Both the position numbers and the translations under genes were made by a program. A DNA stretch of 64,000 nucleotides from Spirodela intermedia. Its lineage: Eukaryota > Streptophyta > Magnoliopsida > Alismatales > Araceae. The notes beneath the pieces were generated by a model. It searched no databases. It saw only the letters and a list, made by a program, of their open reading frames with translations, and was not told where the DNA came from. The stretch spans positions 3,978,001 to 4,042,000 of the forward strand of contig LR746269.1 in NCBI GenBank assembly GCA_902729315.2, in the 5' to 3' direction. Of this stretch, positions 20,247 through 31,560 are shown in pieces (the stretch's first letter is position 1; each line of letters opens with the position of its first letter).

Positions 20247-22477
20247 ATTTATTTTAATCAGTGTCAATAATTAGTTTGTCTTACATTTTAATGATTTTTT
20301 TATATATATATCTCATTCATTATTTCATTGTGTTCATTCAAATAGTATTTCAAAAAATCTAAAAAAATAATTATAGTAGGTTCGTTTGGTTTTTATTTAT
20401 ATTAATTTTAATAGTTAGAATTATTAAGTCCTTAATTTCTATTTATCTCAACTTTTAATTGAGATTATAAATTAATTTTAGATGTATCTTTTAAATATTT
20501 ATTATAATTAAGATTTGAAAACCTATTTTATAAATGGTAGACGCAGCTTGTAACTAATCTTCTATAAATCAATCTACAAATTTAGGAGCAGAAGAAAAAT
20601 AAAACTTATCACCTATCTTAGAGACTCCAACAGTAGAAAAGGAAAACAAATCATCTTTTACAAAAGTTGAATCACTTAAGATGGATCATATAACCCAATG
20701 GAGTGAGAATGATGAAAATACACAAAAAATGTGTGATTAATATATCCCTAAGTTATATAAACCTATCTTACAAGTTAGAGCACCTATTCTACCCAATGTT
20801 CATTTTGATACTTGTCATAGTACTAATAAATATTTATTTATCACTAAAAAATAATTAATTTTCTCTTCGACTTTTGCATTAATGAATCCTAATAAGTATG
20901 AATTACTATATCTCTTCATATTAGACCAAAAGTCAAAAGATATGTATAAATGACTTTAAACAACTATATCTACATCATGCAATCTATGGATTTAATTACT
21001 AACATTTTTGAACTTTTTTTTAAGGTTTATCACCTTGAGAATGTGTCTAAATTTATCAGAAACAAGAATTTAAAATTTCGGAATTTTATCCCAAAGAGAT
21101 TAATTTCCATGGATTTACCAAAGTAAGAAGAATTAACATGGAATGTTAAAACTCAAAAACCCCAAACATGAGAAAGGGCTGATTGGGACATAAAAGAATG
21201 AAACACAGCACCCAAAGATTGGGCTCAATCAGGCCACACAAATAATGGAGAAAAAGGCCCAAATGGGCATGGGTATATAATCTAAGAGAGGTCAAATGAA
21301 AGGAGATATTTTTTCGTGCTCAAATAGGAGGTGGCGGCATGGTGATATATAATAGAGACCTTAGGGTTGCAAGGATGAGCTCTCCATCTTTTTCTCTCTT
21401 TTCTTAATTACTTAGACCCCCTTTTATTTTGATAGATGACGAGTATCATTTTATAGATGGCATTTTATTGAATTTTCAATGAGTTATTATTCTCTATTCC
21501 TAACTTCTCACGCCTTGATGGTGACACCTAGGGAGGAGGGAAATCTATGTCAATTGTGAAATTTCTTTTAGATTTATAATTTTTCCTAAATATCTTACTT
21601 TCTTACAAATCCAATAGATATTTAATCTCTTCCAACAATTATGTTTTGATGATTTGGTGATAGAATCATCAAGCATATCGTCAGAAATCATTTTCTAAGT
21701 AGCAAACGATATCTATATCCAATTGTGTAGTTTCTTTTAGCTTTATGATTTTGCCCAGTACCTTACTTTCTTAAGAATCCAATGAATGTTTTATCTCCTC
21801 ACACAATCATTTCTTGGTGATTTGATGAGAAAATCATCAGCACATCATTGGAAATTATTTTCTCGGTTTTGTATTTCGACCTTTCCTTGGATTGAATCTG
21901 ATTTCACAAGTTCCATGTAAATTAAGTCATGATATTTTGGAAAAACTTAGCATAGTTAGTTCATTATCGTATCTACTTTTTTCATGATTTTATCAAATGT
22001 TTAAAATAAGGTTTTAGATTTTACGAATATTATTTCCTAAACTTTTATATTTTTGACCCTTCCTTGGAACGAATTCGATTTCACAAGTGCCACATGGAAT
22101 TAAGTTAATGTTTTCTGGAAAAGCGTAGCACAATCAATTTCTTAGTTTCTGTAATTTTTTCTTGATTTTAGAATAAGTTTAGTTTAGGTTTCTAGCTTCC
22201 ACATGGAATTTAATGATTGAACAACAGTTTAGTTTATGTCCTCAATTTCTAATTGTTGACCTCTAGTAATATTGTTGTTTAGAGAATGACATTGAATTAC
22301 GTAATAACTTTTAAAGATATTAAAGCAGAGTTAGTTATCTATAAATTCTGAGATTTTTTTAACTTTTAGAGTTAGATAATGATATTTTTAACTTTCTAAT
22401 TTTCCTAAGGATCGACCTGAAATCCATATAATTAAATACAGCTTATTTGGGTTTTTAGTTATAAATATTAAATTTGA
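20247..22477 (+). mobile_element. Gypsy leader/5' internal region with tandem duplications
   Basis: This lies between the PBS and the gag remnant and has no coding sequence. Two internal tandem duplications are visible. A ~170-bp unit at about 21555-21710 recurs at 21725-21870 (landmarks TTTCTTTTAG, CTTACTTTCTTA, GAAATCATTTTC / GAAATTATTTTC). A ~180-bp unit at about 21885 recurs at 22065 (landmarks CCTTCCTTGGA and GATTTCACAAGT). The block 21100-21500 may be another insertion. Confidence 0.5.
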
Positions 22478-22850
22478 GTGCTTAAACTAACGACAACTTT
22501 GGAGACATCAAGTACTCTACAAATACTTTCTGAATTTCGTGAGTTAACTAATGAGGAACCACATCAAGATATTGTTAGATTTTTAATGGCATGTGAACTT
22601 ATTCATATTCCTAGCATTCTTCAAGGTACACTTAGATTATGTCTCTTCTCATATTCATTGCATGATAAAGTTAGAGATTTGTTCACATTATTACCTCATG
22701 AGATTACTACTTGGTTAGAAATAAAATAAGCTTTTTTGAAAAAAAATTATCCCGTTGACAAGACTCATGTCATGTGGAAAGCCATAATCTATTTTTTTCA
22801 AAAATCTAGAAAAGCCTTCCGTGAATCTTAAGAAGATTCAAGAAGCTTTG
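22478..22850 (+). pseudogene. Gypsy gag remnant
   Basis: The translated stretch has the capsid landmarks of Athila/Tat-type Gypsy gag: EPHQDIVRFLMACELI, then LRLCLFSYSLHDKVRDLF and EITTWLEIK. Past the stop at 22729 a neighbouring frame continues with AFLKKNYPVDKT, the usual next segment, so a frameshift or stop has broken it. No protease or polymerase follows. LTR-like DNA starts at about 22885, so the element is truncated after gag. Confidence 0.7.
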
Positions 22851-22884
22851 AATGAAATGTTGTTAAAGCTAGTTTTTTATTTTT

Positions 22885-23735
22885 TAATTAGGAATATATT
22901 ATTAATTTTAGAAGTGTGAAGTTAAAATACTTAGCATATTTTTTTATATTAGAAAAATAAAAGAATAAAATATAAAAATATTGCCACCCGTTGGCAAGCG
23001 AGCACTCAACAGCTGACTTAGAGGGTGGTTGTGCTTGAGTGGGTAGACCCAATTGAGGAAACCACGAGCTGGGCTCGAGTGACGAAGGACTTGCTTCGTG
23101 CATGTGTGCGTCAACTTTACTGCCATATCCTAGTGGCCAACTGGTCATGGAGCAAGGAGCATCATACATGTGTGTGTGCACGAGGGCCCCCCACCTTTTA
23201 CCTTCTCCCAAAATGGTCCTAGCATTATTTTAATTCGAGAGAAGGGATCTTTGTTGAGAGACTGTAGCTTTGATATATATTTAGCTCAATTGCCAAAATA
23301 ATTCCGATGTGAGACTAAACTTTCTCATATGTTTCAGCATAGCTGTTTGGAGCATGGTGTGTTCTAGTAGTGCTCAGTGGGCCACATTATCAGATAAGGT
23401 AGATCCTATGGTTGGCAATTCACAATGATACTCGAAGTGTAAAGTAATCCATTGGCGGTTTGCGAATCCAATGTCCCTTAGCACACACATGATCATACAT
23501 GATGATTTGACAACAAGCAAAGTGCCATGATATCGAGACTTAAGTTTTCGATTAGTAATTTTGTGATGGGTTAATCTTGCATCACTCAATGTGCCACATG
23601 ACTAAGCATGTATGATCCAATGACTCGTGAAGTGTCACGATATCGAGAACTTAAGTTTTCACAAGAATCAATATCAAGGATATAAAGATAATAATTGATT
23701 ATTATCTAGTAAAATAGACATTATTGATTATCTGT
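22885..23735 (+). mobile_element. LTR module with 114-bp array II
   Basis: The same sequence recurs in reverse complement at about 30850-31560. Shared landmarks are GAAGTTAAAATACTTAGCAT, GGGCTCGAGTGACGAAGG, TGGCCAACTGGTC, ATCATACATGTGTG and CCAAAATGGTCCTAGCATTA. It holds three copies of the 114-bp unit at 23345-23685, followed by ATTATCTAGTAAAATAGACA, which recurs inverted at about 27490. The middle is a diverged relative of the solo LTRs at 27752, 53501 and 56066. Confidence 0.65.
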
Positions 23736-24668
23736 AAAGTCATCGTTAAGAAGAGGATGATTTACCAAGAGATGAGTCACCACCTCTTGAGAGTGTATCA
23801 GATGCGATGAAGAGCCTCCTCTTAGTACGTAGACTTGAGGATGAAGCTATCTAAGATGCATCTCATCTCTATTCATTTCATCTCTAGTAAATGATAGCTA
23901 CTAGAGATGATTCGACAACCTATTTTACTGATTTTTAGACTTCATAAGAAGATCTAGAGATTACCCACATCGTCTTTGTCTAAGGAGAGCCTTTGAGACT
24001 ATGGACATTGTATGATAATCTTTCAAAATATTCAAAATTTTGATGCATTGCTGACACATTGTCACTACAACATCGAAACGTTGTTTTACTCTTTTTAACT
24101 AGTTTAACTTCCATCATCATTTTGTGGACTTTGAAAGAGTTTCAACGAATGTCTAGGTTGTTTGTGTCTAAAGAGAGCCCTTGAGACTATGGACAACACA
24201 TGATAACCATCTTGAACACAGAATTCTAACCATCATTGATGTGAGGCCGAAACTCTACCTTTCTTACTTTCAATTTAATTTTTACTTTTATAGATCATAA
24301 TTTGACAAATTAAATCATTTGTAATCACTTATGTAAGAATCATTAGGTGGAACTCTATTTCCACCCGATTTACATTTGTTAGGTACTGAGGTCATCCTAA
24401 CATTCGCATCTTGACATCTAAGTCATCTTGAGATCATCCTAGTCTAAAATTTATAAAAATATTATATTTTTCTCAGAAAATTATGAAATATTACTCGATA
24501 TTATATTACATCTGTGTGATCAATTTAAATTTTTTCCACTATTATTGAATTTTTAATTGAATTATAATTGATATATTCAAAAATACTTCCAAATATTTAA
24601 AAATTAATATTTTCTAGTTTTATAAATTTTAAATTTATGTAATTTATTATACAACGACTAAGTCATGT
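23736..24668 (+). mobile_element. 3' part of a solo-LTR-family copy
   Basis: From AGTCATCGTTAAGAAGAGGA to ACAACGACTAAGTCATGTTA this matches the last ~0.9 kb of the LTR at 27752-29488, starting at its equivalent of about 28590. The 5' half is missing or replaced by the module at 22885-23735. It has no coding capacity. Confidence 0.65.
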
Positions 24669-25340
24669 TAGTGGACTTTCACAAAAGAGAGAAAGAAAGA
24701 GGGAGGGAGAGAGAGAGAAATCTCACATGAGATGAAGAGAAAGGTCTCACGAGAGAGAGGGAGAGAGAGAGAGATCGATTGACAAAAATGATAATAAAGA
24801 TAGAGAGAAACATAATTAATTTTTTTTCACAAAAATCATAATTTTTAAATGAATGTATGCTTGAGAACGCACACATGACATGAAGTCAGATGTGAATGTC
24901 TCCACTTTAATCTCCCTGATTTCACATTCGAAAATGAAAAAATATTTATTATTTACAAAACACCAAGAACATGAATATATCCAGACAAGTTTTGATATAT
25001 AAAAATTAAAAAAAATAGAAATGATCTTAACTTAATCTTAGACAAGTTTTGGTGGATTCAAAAAAAGAATGAAGATCATTCATCAAGATTTGAATCAATT
25101 CTACTTATTTCAATCGAAATATATATGAAATTAAAATCACTTATCATAAAACATAAATAAATATTGAAAGCACGTAAATAAATAAAAAAAGTAGGAAATA
25201 AATCGTTGCCTAAGTTTAATCTACCTCTTGGACAACTAGTGACACCAATGTGGCAACTTAGTTTTGTCCAAATGTGCCACATCACACTAGAAGTCATAGA
25301 AGTATTTTCTAGAAGTATTGTGCCACTTATCAGAAAGATC
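24669..25340 (-). mobile_element. Inverted LTR fragment
   Basis: The reverse complement matches the + strand LTR at about 17380-17945. Landmarks are AAAACTTGTCTAAGATTAAG, TTCATGTTCTTGGTGTTTTG, GTGGAGACATTCACA and ATACATTCATTTAAA. It also carries a GA-rich array (24685-24775) equivalent to the CT array at 19611. The two fragments form a large inverted repeat about 7 kb apart. Confidence 0.65.
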
Positions 25341-25344
25341 CACC

Positions 25345-27330
25345 AATAAGACGTGATGGCGAGTGGGACCCATCTCCATCAGCTCAGGAGACACCAACAG
25401 TCCAAGTTCAACGCGATTGATGCACGAAGACAAAGGAGCCTGGCTTTCGCTACACGGCCTAGCCCTTCGGGACAACAACATTCCACCTCCGCGACGACGA
25501 CGAGCTCGAGCTCACCCTTATCTTTCATTGTATTTTCATGTTGACTTGTTGAGGCTCGCGTTTGTGTGTTAGCGGTCCCAATTCTATGTGTGTGTGTTGT
25601 TGTTTGTGTCTCCCTTTCTTTAGGGTTTTATTGGGTCTCTCTCTTGAGGCCCAATTAAAACCCTAAGGGGGGGGACCTATGTTTCTTTCCTTTTGGGCCT
25701 CTTTTGGGGCTTATTTGGGTCTTCATTTGAGGCCCACTTAAGCACCATACGAGGGCCCTCCTCTTTCTCCTTTTAGGGGAGCTTATTGGGTCTCTTTTAG
25801 AGGCCCAATAAGCCCCTTTTGTAGCCTTTTTGTGGTTTATGGGCTTGAGGGCCTCAAGTGGGCACACCTCCCCTTAGCCCACTTGTGGGCCCTATATAAG
25901 GGGAGGTAGGACCCCCCCTCAACCCGAAGCACCGAATTTTGTGAGAGATTATCGTTTGTGAGTTACCTTCTTCGTGACCTAGGGTAGGGAGGGAAGGAGG
26001 GAGATGAAGGCCGTCGATACCCTTCGAGGACTTCGTTCATCGTGACGATGCTGCCTGAGAAGTCCCACTGCCGCGTGAGATCGCCGCCGTCACCAGACGA
26101 AACGGTCGCGATTGCCGCTGCAACCGCCACTGCCTCTACTGGAACCCTGTCATGCCGTCGTGACAAAAGGGGCTTGCTTCACCTCCCTACGAGCTGTCGT
26201 CGAGCACTCCACTGGAGTCTCTTGACTCCTAGTTTGACTGCCACCTCTTCTTTCGGAACTCCACCATAAACTCGCCAGAGCCGCCATCCGCTGCTCCGCC
26301 CAATTGTTGGCCGTTCGCCAACGAACGCCTACCTGCCGCCAACGTCGAGAGAGACCCTGCAGCCGTGCCGACGAGCCAGATCTAGTCCAAGCTCCTCACA
26401 GGCCCCCGCCAGAGTTTCCCAACGATCTGCCGCCGTCGCGCCATTTCCGGTGCCGCCTAGACCAGGAGGGCTCAACCCTCCCTGGTATCGTCAGCCGGGA
26501 TCGTCTCCTTCCTCTGCTCCGCTTCCCAGCACCGCCAGAGAAGGCTGATCCTTCTGGCGACGGTTGGGCTTCCGCCCAACCACCGACGCTCGGCATTCCT
26601 GCTGAAGCGCTGCCGCCGCGCGCGCCCACCCGGTGCCGCCGCTCGTGTGCCCCAAGGCACACCGCTCGGCTTGCCGCACACGCCTGCTAGTGTGCCCTTC
26701 GGCCCACCAGCAGGCCCACACCCGCGCCGACCGCACCATGCCTTACGACGACGACTACTGCGACTCTCAATCAGAACCGACTGTCGACGCTGAGCATCGC
26801 TCTTCACCGGACGTCTCTACTTACGTCGAGTCTCCGCTCTGTCACAACTCGCCGGGCTACGCAACCCTGAAGGTTAGCTTTGTACCCCTTCTTACTTAAG
26901 TTTAATTATCTTTCAAAGGGTTTTCTCGGCTCATTTCCACCGCCATCAAGAGAATGTAGACAAGATAGGACGGGTTATAGGATCGTGACTTCTGACGCTG
27001 CGTCAGACTCGTCACCGTTCGTGAGCTGCAGCCCTAGGCTACTTCACGACGACCGTTCCGCCGTCTGTCCGGACGTGGACCGAGAGGGTCTCACACTTAC
27101 CGTCGTTGAGTGTTTCCCCGGGTTGTCCTGAGTTGATTGTGCATATTGGTACGCCTGCCTATACTTAGGTTAGGTGGTCAGACCTAGAGTCTAGGGTCCA
27201 TACATTCTTATCAGATCAGTCCGACTGCCTCATCCCGAGTCCTGAGTTTCATTGATCAAGTACAAGGGTTCTCGCCCAGTCTTGCATCAAGAGGGGTCGA
27301 CCACGTTGTCACTATTGTCTAGGGGGAGAA
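25345..27330 (+). mobile_element. GC-rich LTR-like block with a promoter
   Basis: This 2-kb block is much GC-richer than its surroundings. It has a core promoter: TATATAA at 25893-25899 within GGGCCCTATATAAGGGGAG, followed by a presumed 5' untranslated stretch rich in short CGCC and GCCG words. Three ATTGGGTCT..AGGCCCAAT inverted repeats lie upstream. The make-up resembles the LTR (U3-R-U5) of a different, younger retrotransposon. I could not define TG/CA ends or a target-site duplication. Open frames in it (for example 26304-26690) are Arg/Pro-rich and show no family. A host promoter or gene fragment remains possible. Confidence 0.4.
25629..25811 (+). repeat. Three tandem inverted repeats ATTGGGTCT...AGGCCCAAT
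   Basis: Hairpin-forming units lie at about 25629-25655, 25710-25738 and 25786-25811, spaced about 78 bp. Each has GGGTCT on the left and AGGCCCA on the right around a short CT/TT loop. They lie 80-260 bp upstream of the TATA box at 25893. Confidence 0.7.
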
Positions 27331-27751
27331 GGAAAGAACAAATAAACATTGAAGGCCTTGAGTAAAGTTTGTGAAAGGAAAGAATGAGCTTGTTGATCAC
27401 TAGAAGTGTTGATCATGTAAAAGGAAGAACAAATGTTGTATTTACAACTATTGTCGGATTTTTAAAGATAATCAATAATGTCTATTTACTAGATAATAAT
27501 TAATTATTATTTTTATATCCTTGATGGTGATACATGTGAGAACTTAAGTTTTTAATATCATGATGCTTTGCAAGGTACTAGATCAGATGTGTTTGGTCAC
27601 TAATAACTCGATACTTGGGATGTCGTAGGTCCTAAGTGAGGTTATCTAAAACTATTTATATTTCTACTATCCTAATCAATCTAATAAGTAGAGAGGGTAA
27701 GATAGGGGTCAAACCTAAAGGAGAAAAATTAATGATCGTAAGAAATCTTAA
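27331..27751 (-). mobile_element. Inverted LTR module fragment with one 114-bp unit
   Basis: From about 27465 to 27625 the reverse complement reads through the same order as 23585-23735: a 114-bp unit (27530-27625), a GGATATAAAAATAATAATT segment, then TCTAGTAAATAGACATTATTGATT. The remainder of the interval has no recognised feature. Confidence 0.55.
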
Positions 27752-29488
27752 TGATAAGTCTTCATTATCATGAATTAATAATTAATAAATAATATAGTTT
27801 TAGTCTTAACTCATGATAAATAGACTTATATTTATGTGAAATTATGAAAAGTAGTTTTCAATTGATTAATGTGAATTTTTGGTTAATTATGTGTTTTTTT
27901 ACGAATTTATATGATTTCTATAGTCCTATTTTTGAGATAAATGAAGAAAAAGAAATTAAAATAAAAATATAGCAAAAGGGGAGGACCTATTGGCCAGCTA
28001 AGCCTGCAAGTCGATCAGAAGCGTAGTCGGGGAAAGCTATGAGCAGGGGCTCGAGTGATTAAAACCGATAGAGGCACGTGTGCACCACTCCCCTACCACA
28101 TTACCAATGACCAACTAGTTGTGGGGCAAAGAGTGGTCATACACGCAAAAGAAATGGACTCATTGTTTGTAAATGTGATATTACTATATATTCACCTAAA
28201 ACTTCGACACACAAGTAATGTGAGACTAAACCCGCGTCACACCTTCCCCCAAAAAACTTTAAAGATTTTAATACCTAAACTATCTCTTAGTTATAATAGA
28301 GATATATCATGATGATGTTACTTGATAAGGGCATTAGAGTACTTATTTCAATCTCTCTCATGTAGGTGGACAACTGGTGTGGGTTCGAATCCTCTCAGAA
28401 CTAAAACTTGTATTTTTATCTGATTATCACGACTTTCTTGCAGAATGCTAATGAAGGATTAAGCAACTAGAATCGCTAGATCATCGGCAAAAATCTCGTC
28501 AATGCGATTCGTAGAGTATTGTTACTAAAATTGCTAAATGCTTCATGATAAAAGGATCGTGAATCTATTGAGTAAATGATCTTCGATTGATCGACGAACA
28601 AGTCATTGTTGGGAAGAGGACGATCTGCTAGGAGACGAGTCACCACCTCTTGAGAGCATACCGGATACGATGAAGAACCTCTTCTTACTATGTTGACCTG
28701 AAGATGAAGCTCCTTGACACATGCCCCACTGCCATCTAGCTTTTTTTCGTCGTGTGATAGCCGCCAGAAAGCCGCAAAGTCATCATTTTTCCATTCCACG
28801 GGGTGACAACTATTAGAGACAATTCAATGACCTATTTCATTGATCTCTAAATTTTGCAAAGAGATCTAGAGATTGTCCACATCGTCTTTGTTTAAGGAGA
28901 GCTTTCAAGGTTGTAGACATTACACGACGTCTTCCCGAACGCTTAGAATTCTAGTGCATTGTCGACACATTGCCGTTACAATGCCAGAACTATATTTTCT
29001 TGTTTTCAACTTAATTTTTACTTCATTTATGATAATATGTGTGATTTAAATTTATCAAACTATACTTCATTTAATTACGATTCATCTTACTTTTACATAT
29101 CTTAATTTAATCAATTAAATCATCTATAATTACTTACGTAAGAATCATCGGATGGAACTCTATTTTTGCTCGATTTAAGTTCGTCGAGTGCTGATGTCAT
29201 TTTGACGTCAGTACCTTCATTACCCTTTTTCACGAATTTTAAATATATTTTATTTTTATTTCTTAATATAAAATTTATAAAAAATTGTATTCTTTGAGAA
29301 AATTTTGAAAAAATACCTGATATTATATTACATTTGACCTAAAAAATTATCACTATTTTTGAATATTTTATTGAATTATAATTTATATATTTATTTAAAA
29401 ATACTTCTAAGTATCTAAAAATTAATATTTTATAGTTTTATAAATTTTAAATTTATGTGATTTACTATACAATGACTAAGTCACATCA
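27752..29488 (+). mobile_element. Solo LTR, copy A (about 1.74 kb)
   Basis: It starts TGATAAGTCTTCATTATC and ends ATGACTAAGTCACATCA, TG...CA as expected of an LTR, and has no coding sequence. It matches copies at 53501-55191 and 56066-57835 along its length. Flanks are CTTAA on the left and TCTAA on the right, an imperfect 5-bp duplication, suggesting an old insertion. A GGTTCGAATCC element lies near 28383. Confidence 0.7.
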
Positions 29489-30260
29489 TCTAAGTAATGA
29501 GAAGAATAAACTAGAAAATATATAAGAGAAATAGAGACGAGAGATAAATGGGAGATGAAAATTATGGATGAAATGAAATGTAATGAGAGAAACTTTAAAT
29601 CAGAGTTGACATAATGGGTGTAGAAAAAAAGTTTTGAAAATATTTTAATAAGAAAGAATGGTCGAGGTTGACAAAGAATAACGTAACTACTAAGAATATA
29701 TTTAAAACCCTAGGTTTCACCCTATGAGAGAAGAAAAGGAAACAAGTAAGTATAGGGAAGAAGATTGCTCAACCTAGGCCTTTATCTGTCACCAAGGCGA
29801 GATAGTTTACTTCGACAGATTGATCTCCAGCACTTTACTCTTTGCAACTCGATCTCCAATACTCAACATTGCCTTTAAGACCTCTTAATCACTCAAGATT
29901 ACATAAAAAGGGAAGAAGAATGAATCTTTAGAATAAAAGCTATTTCACTCTGACCAACCACTATTGGGACTCCTTCCATAAAGATGAGAAGAAAAGAGGG
30001 TGAAAAGAATAAATATAAGTAGTAAAATTTCCTAAAATACCTTTGACCCTTTCTCAAAATATCTTTAGTTACTCTCCTTTATTTTCACAACCTTCTTGAA
30101 GCTGACTTGTCGATCCAAATGTGGGATGTGAAGAGGACATCTTGAAGATCGTGCCCACAAAATTTGGGCTTGAAACCCTTTCTGAATCATCAGATATCAA
30201 TCTTAGAAGACGGAGAAATTTACGTCGTTGATTGGGTGTCTCCACCACAAGAGGACCACC
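29489..30260. other. Unassigned, no gene
   Basis: AT-rich DNA that becomes less so after about 29700. I see no coding sequence and no match to the LTR modules. It leads into the 30-bp minisatellite. Confidence 0.4.
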
Positions 30261-30595
30261 GAAAGGTGACGGTTGAGAAGAGACGTCTTTAACCGCTGCT
30301 TACAGTGACAAGACGTTCTTAACCACCGCTTTTGGTGGAAAGACATGCTGAACCACTGCTTCTAGTGGGAGAGCGTGCCTACCTGCTACTTTTTCGTGGG
30401 AGAATGTGCTTAGCTGCCGCTTTTGGTGGGAGAGCGTGCTTAATTGCCGCTTTTCGTGGAGCATGTTTAGCCGCTGCTTTTCATGGGAGACTTGCTTAAC
30501 CGCCGCATTTGGTGACGACACGTAACTAACTGCCACTTTCGGTGACAAGACGCTCTTAACGCCGCTCTCGGTGACGGATGTCCTTAATTGCCGAA
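30261..30595. repeat. Minisatellite, ~30-bp unit, about 11 copies
   Basis: Units resemble AACCGCCGCTTTTGGTGGGA followed by GAGCGTGCTT, repeated about 11 times with substitutions and small indels. The CCACCGCTTTTGGTGG core can form a small hairpin. Because 30 is a multiple of three, an open frame runs through on the minus strand (30300-30662), giving repeats such as KRQLSTFSHEK. I regard that frame as a by-product. Confidence 0.8.
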
Positions 30596-30849
30596 ATAAG
30601 AGGTGCAGAAAATTGTGGGAAAACCCCTTGAATGTGTGAAATAAATTATATGTATTTCCCAAAATTACTTAAATATCTTCATGGCTTAAATATATCAAAG
30701 TAAATTAAAACAAATCATAAAAAATCCGAGAATATTTTTAAAATAGGAAATTTCTTAGAATCATTATAAAATTATTATTTGACTATTTTAGATATGATAA
30801 CATGCTAAAATAAGATATTTGATCCTAAAATATATTCACTTTAAGGTAA

Positions 30850-31560
30850 TTAATGAGTAGTTTTAGCATATTATCAGTCACATGGCACACTAAGTGACAC
30901 AAGATTAACTTATCTTGAACCATTGTCAACTAAGAACTTAAGTGTTTGGTAGTGTGGTGCTTTATTTGCCATTGGATCACCATTTTTGGTCATGTGTGCT
31001 GAGCAATATAAAATTCACAAACTACCAATAGATAGCTTTATACTTCTGGTATCGTGGTTGTTCACACGCCGTGGGATCTCTTGTATCTAGTAATGTGGCC
31101 CATTGAATGTTGCTAAATCACATTGTGTTCCAGATTGTTATCTTAAAACAAATGAGAACATTTAGTCTCACATCAGAAGTTTTTCAGCAATTGAACTAAA
31201 GATATCTACAAGCTGTGTTCTTTGTACAGAAATCCTTTCACCTAAATAAAATAATGCTTAGGACCATCTTGGGAGAAGGTAATAGGTGATTTGCCTTCGT
31301 GCACACATGTGTATGATGTTCCTTGCTCCACGACCAGTTGGCCCTTAGGACGTGATAGGGGAGTGATACATACGTGTGCGAAGCGAGTCCTTCGCCCTTC
31401 TAGCCCAACTTGTGCTCCCCCCCATTTGGGTTTACCCACTTGAGTCTGCCAAGTGTTGGCTTGTTAGAAGGCGATGATATTTTTATAATTTCTAATAATA
31501 AAAAATTATGCTAAGTCCTTTAACTTCGAACTTCCTAATTTAATAATATATTACTATAAT
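30850..31560 (-). mobile_element. Inverted copy of the 22885-type LTR module, with array III
   Basis: The reverse complement matches 22885-23690 in order: GAAGTTAAAGGACTTAGCAT, the AAGCCAACACTTGGCAGACT region, GGACCATCTTGGGAGAAGG (written on the + strand near 31261), then two or three diverged 114-bp units at 30880-31110. It could be the 3' LTR of the minus-strand Gypsy sequences to its right, but 1.3 kb of unassigned DNA separates them. Confidence 0.6.

Noticed and set aside
26304-26690. 128-codon Arg/Pro-rich frame as a gene
   Set aside because: It lies in the GC-rich LTR-like block, lacks a family match, and competing frames on the other strand are equally open.
30261-30595. Repeats of about 30 bp as a CRISPR array
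   Set aside because: The units are contiguous with no unique spacers, and the DNA is a plant genome.
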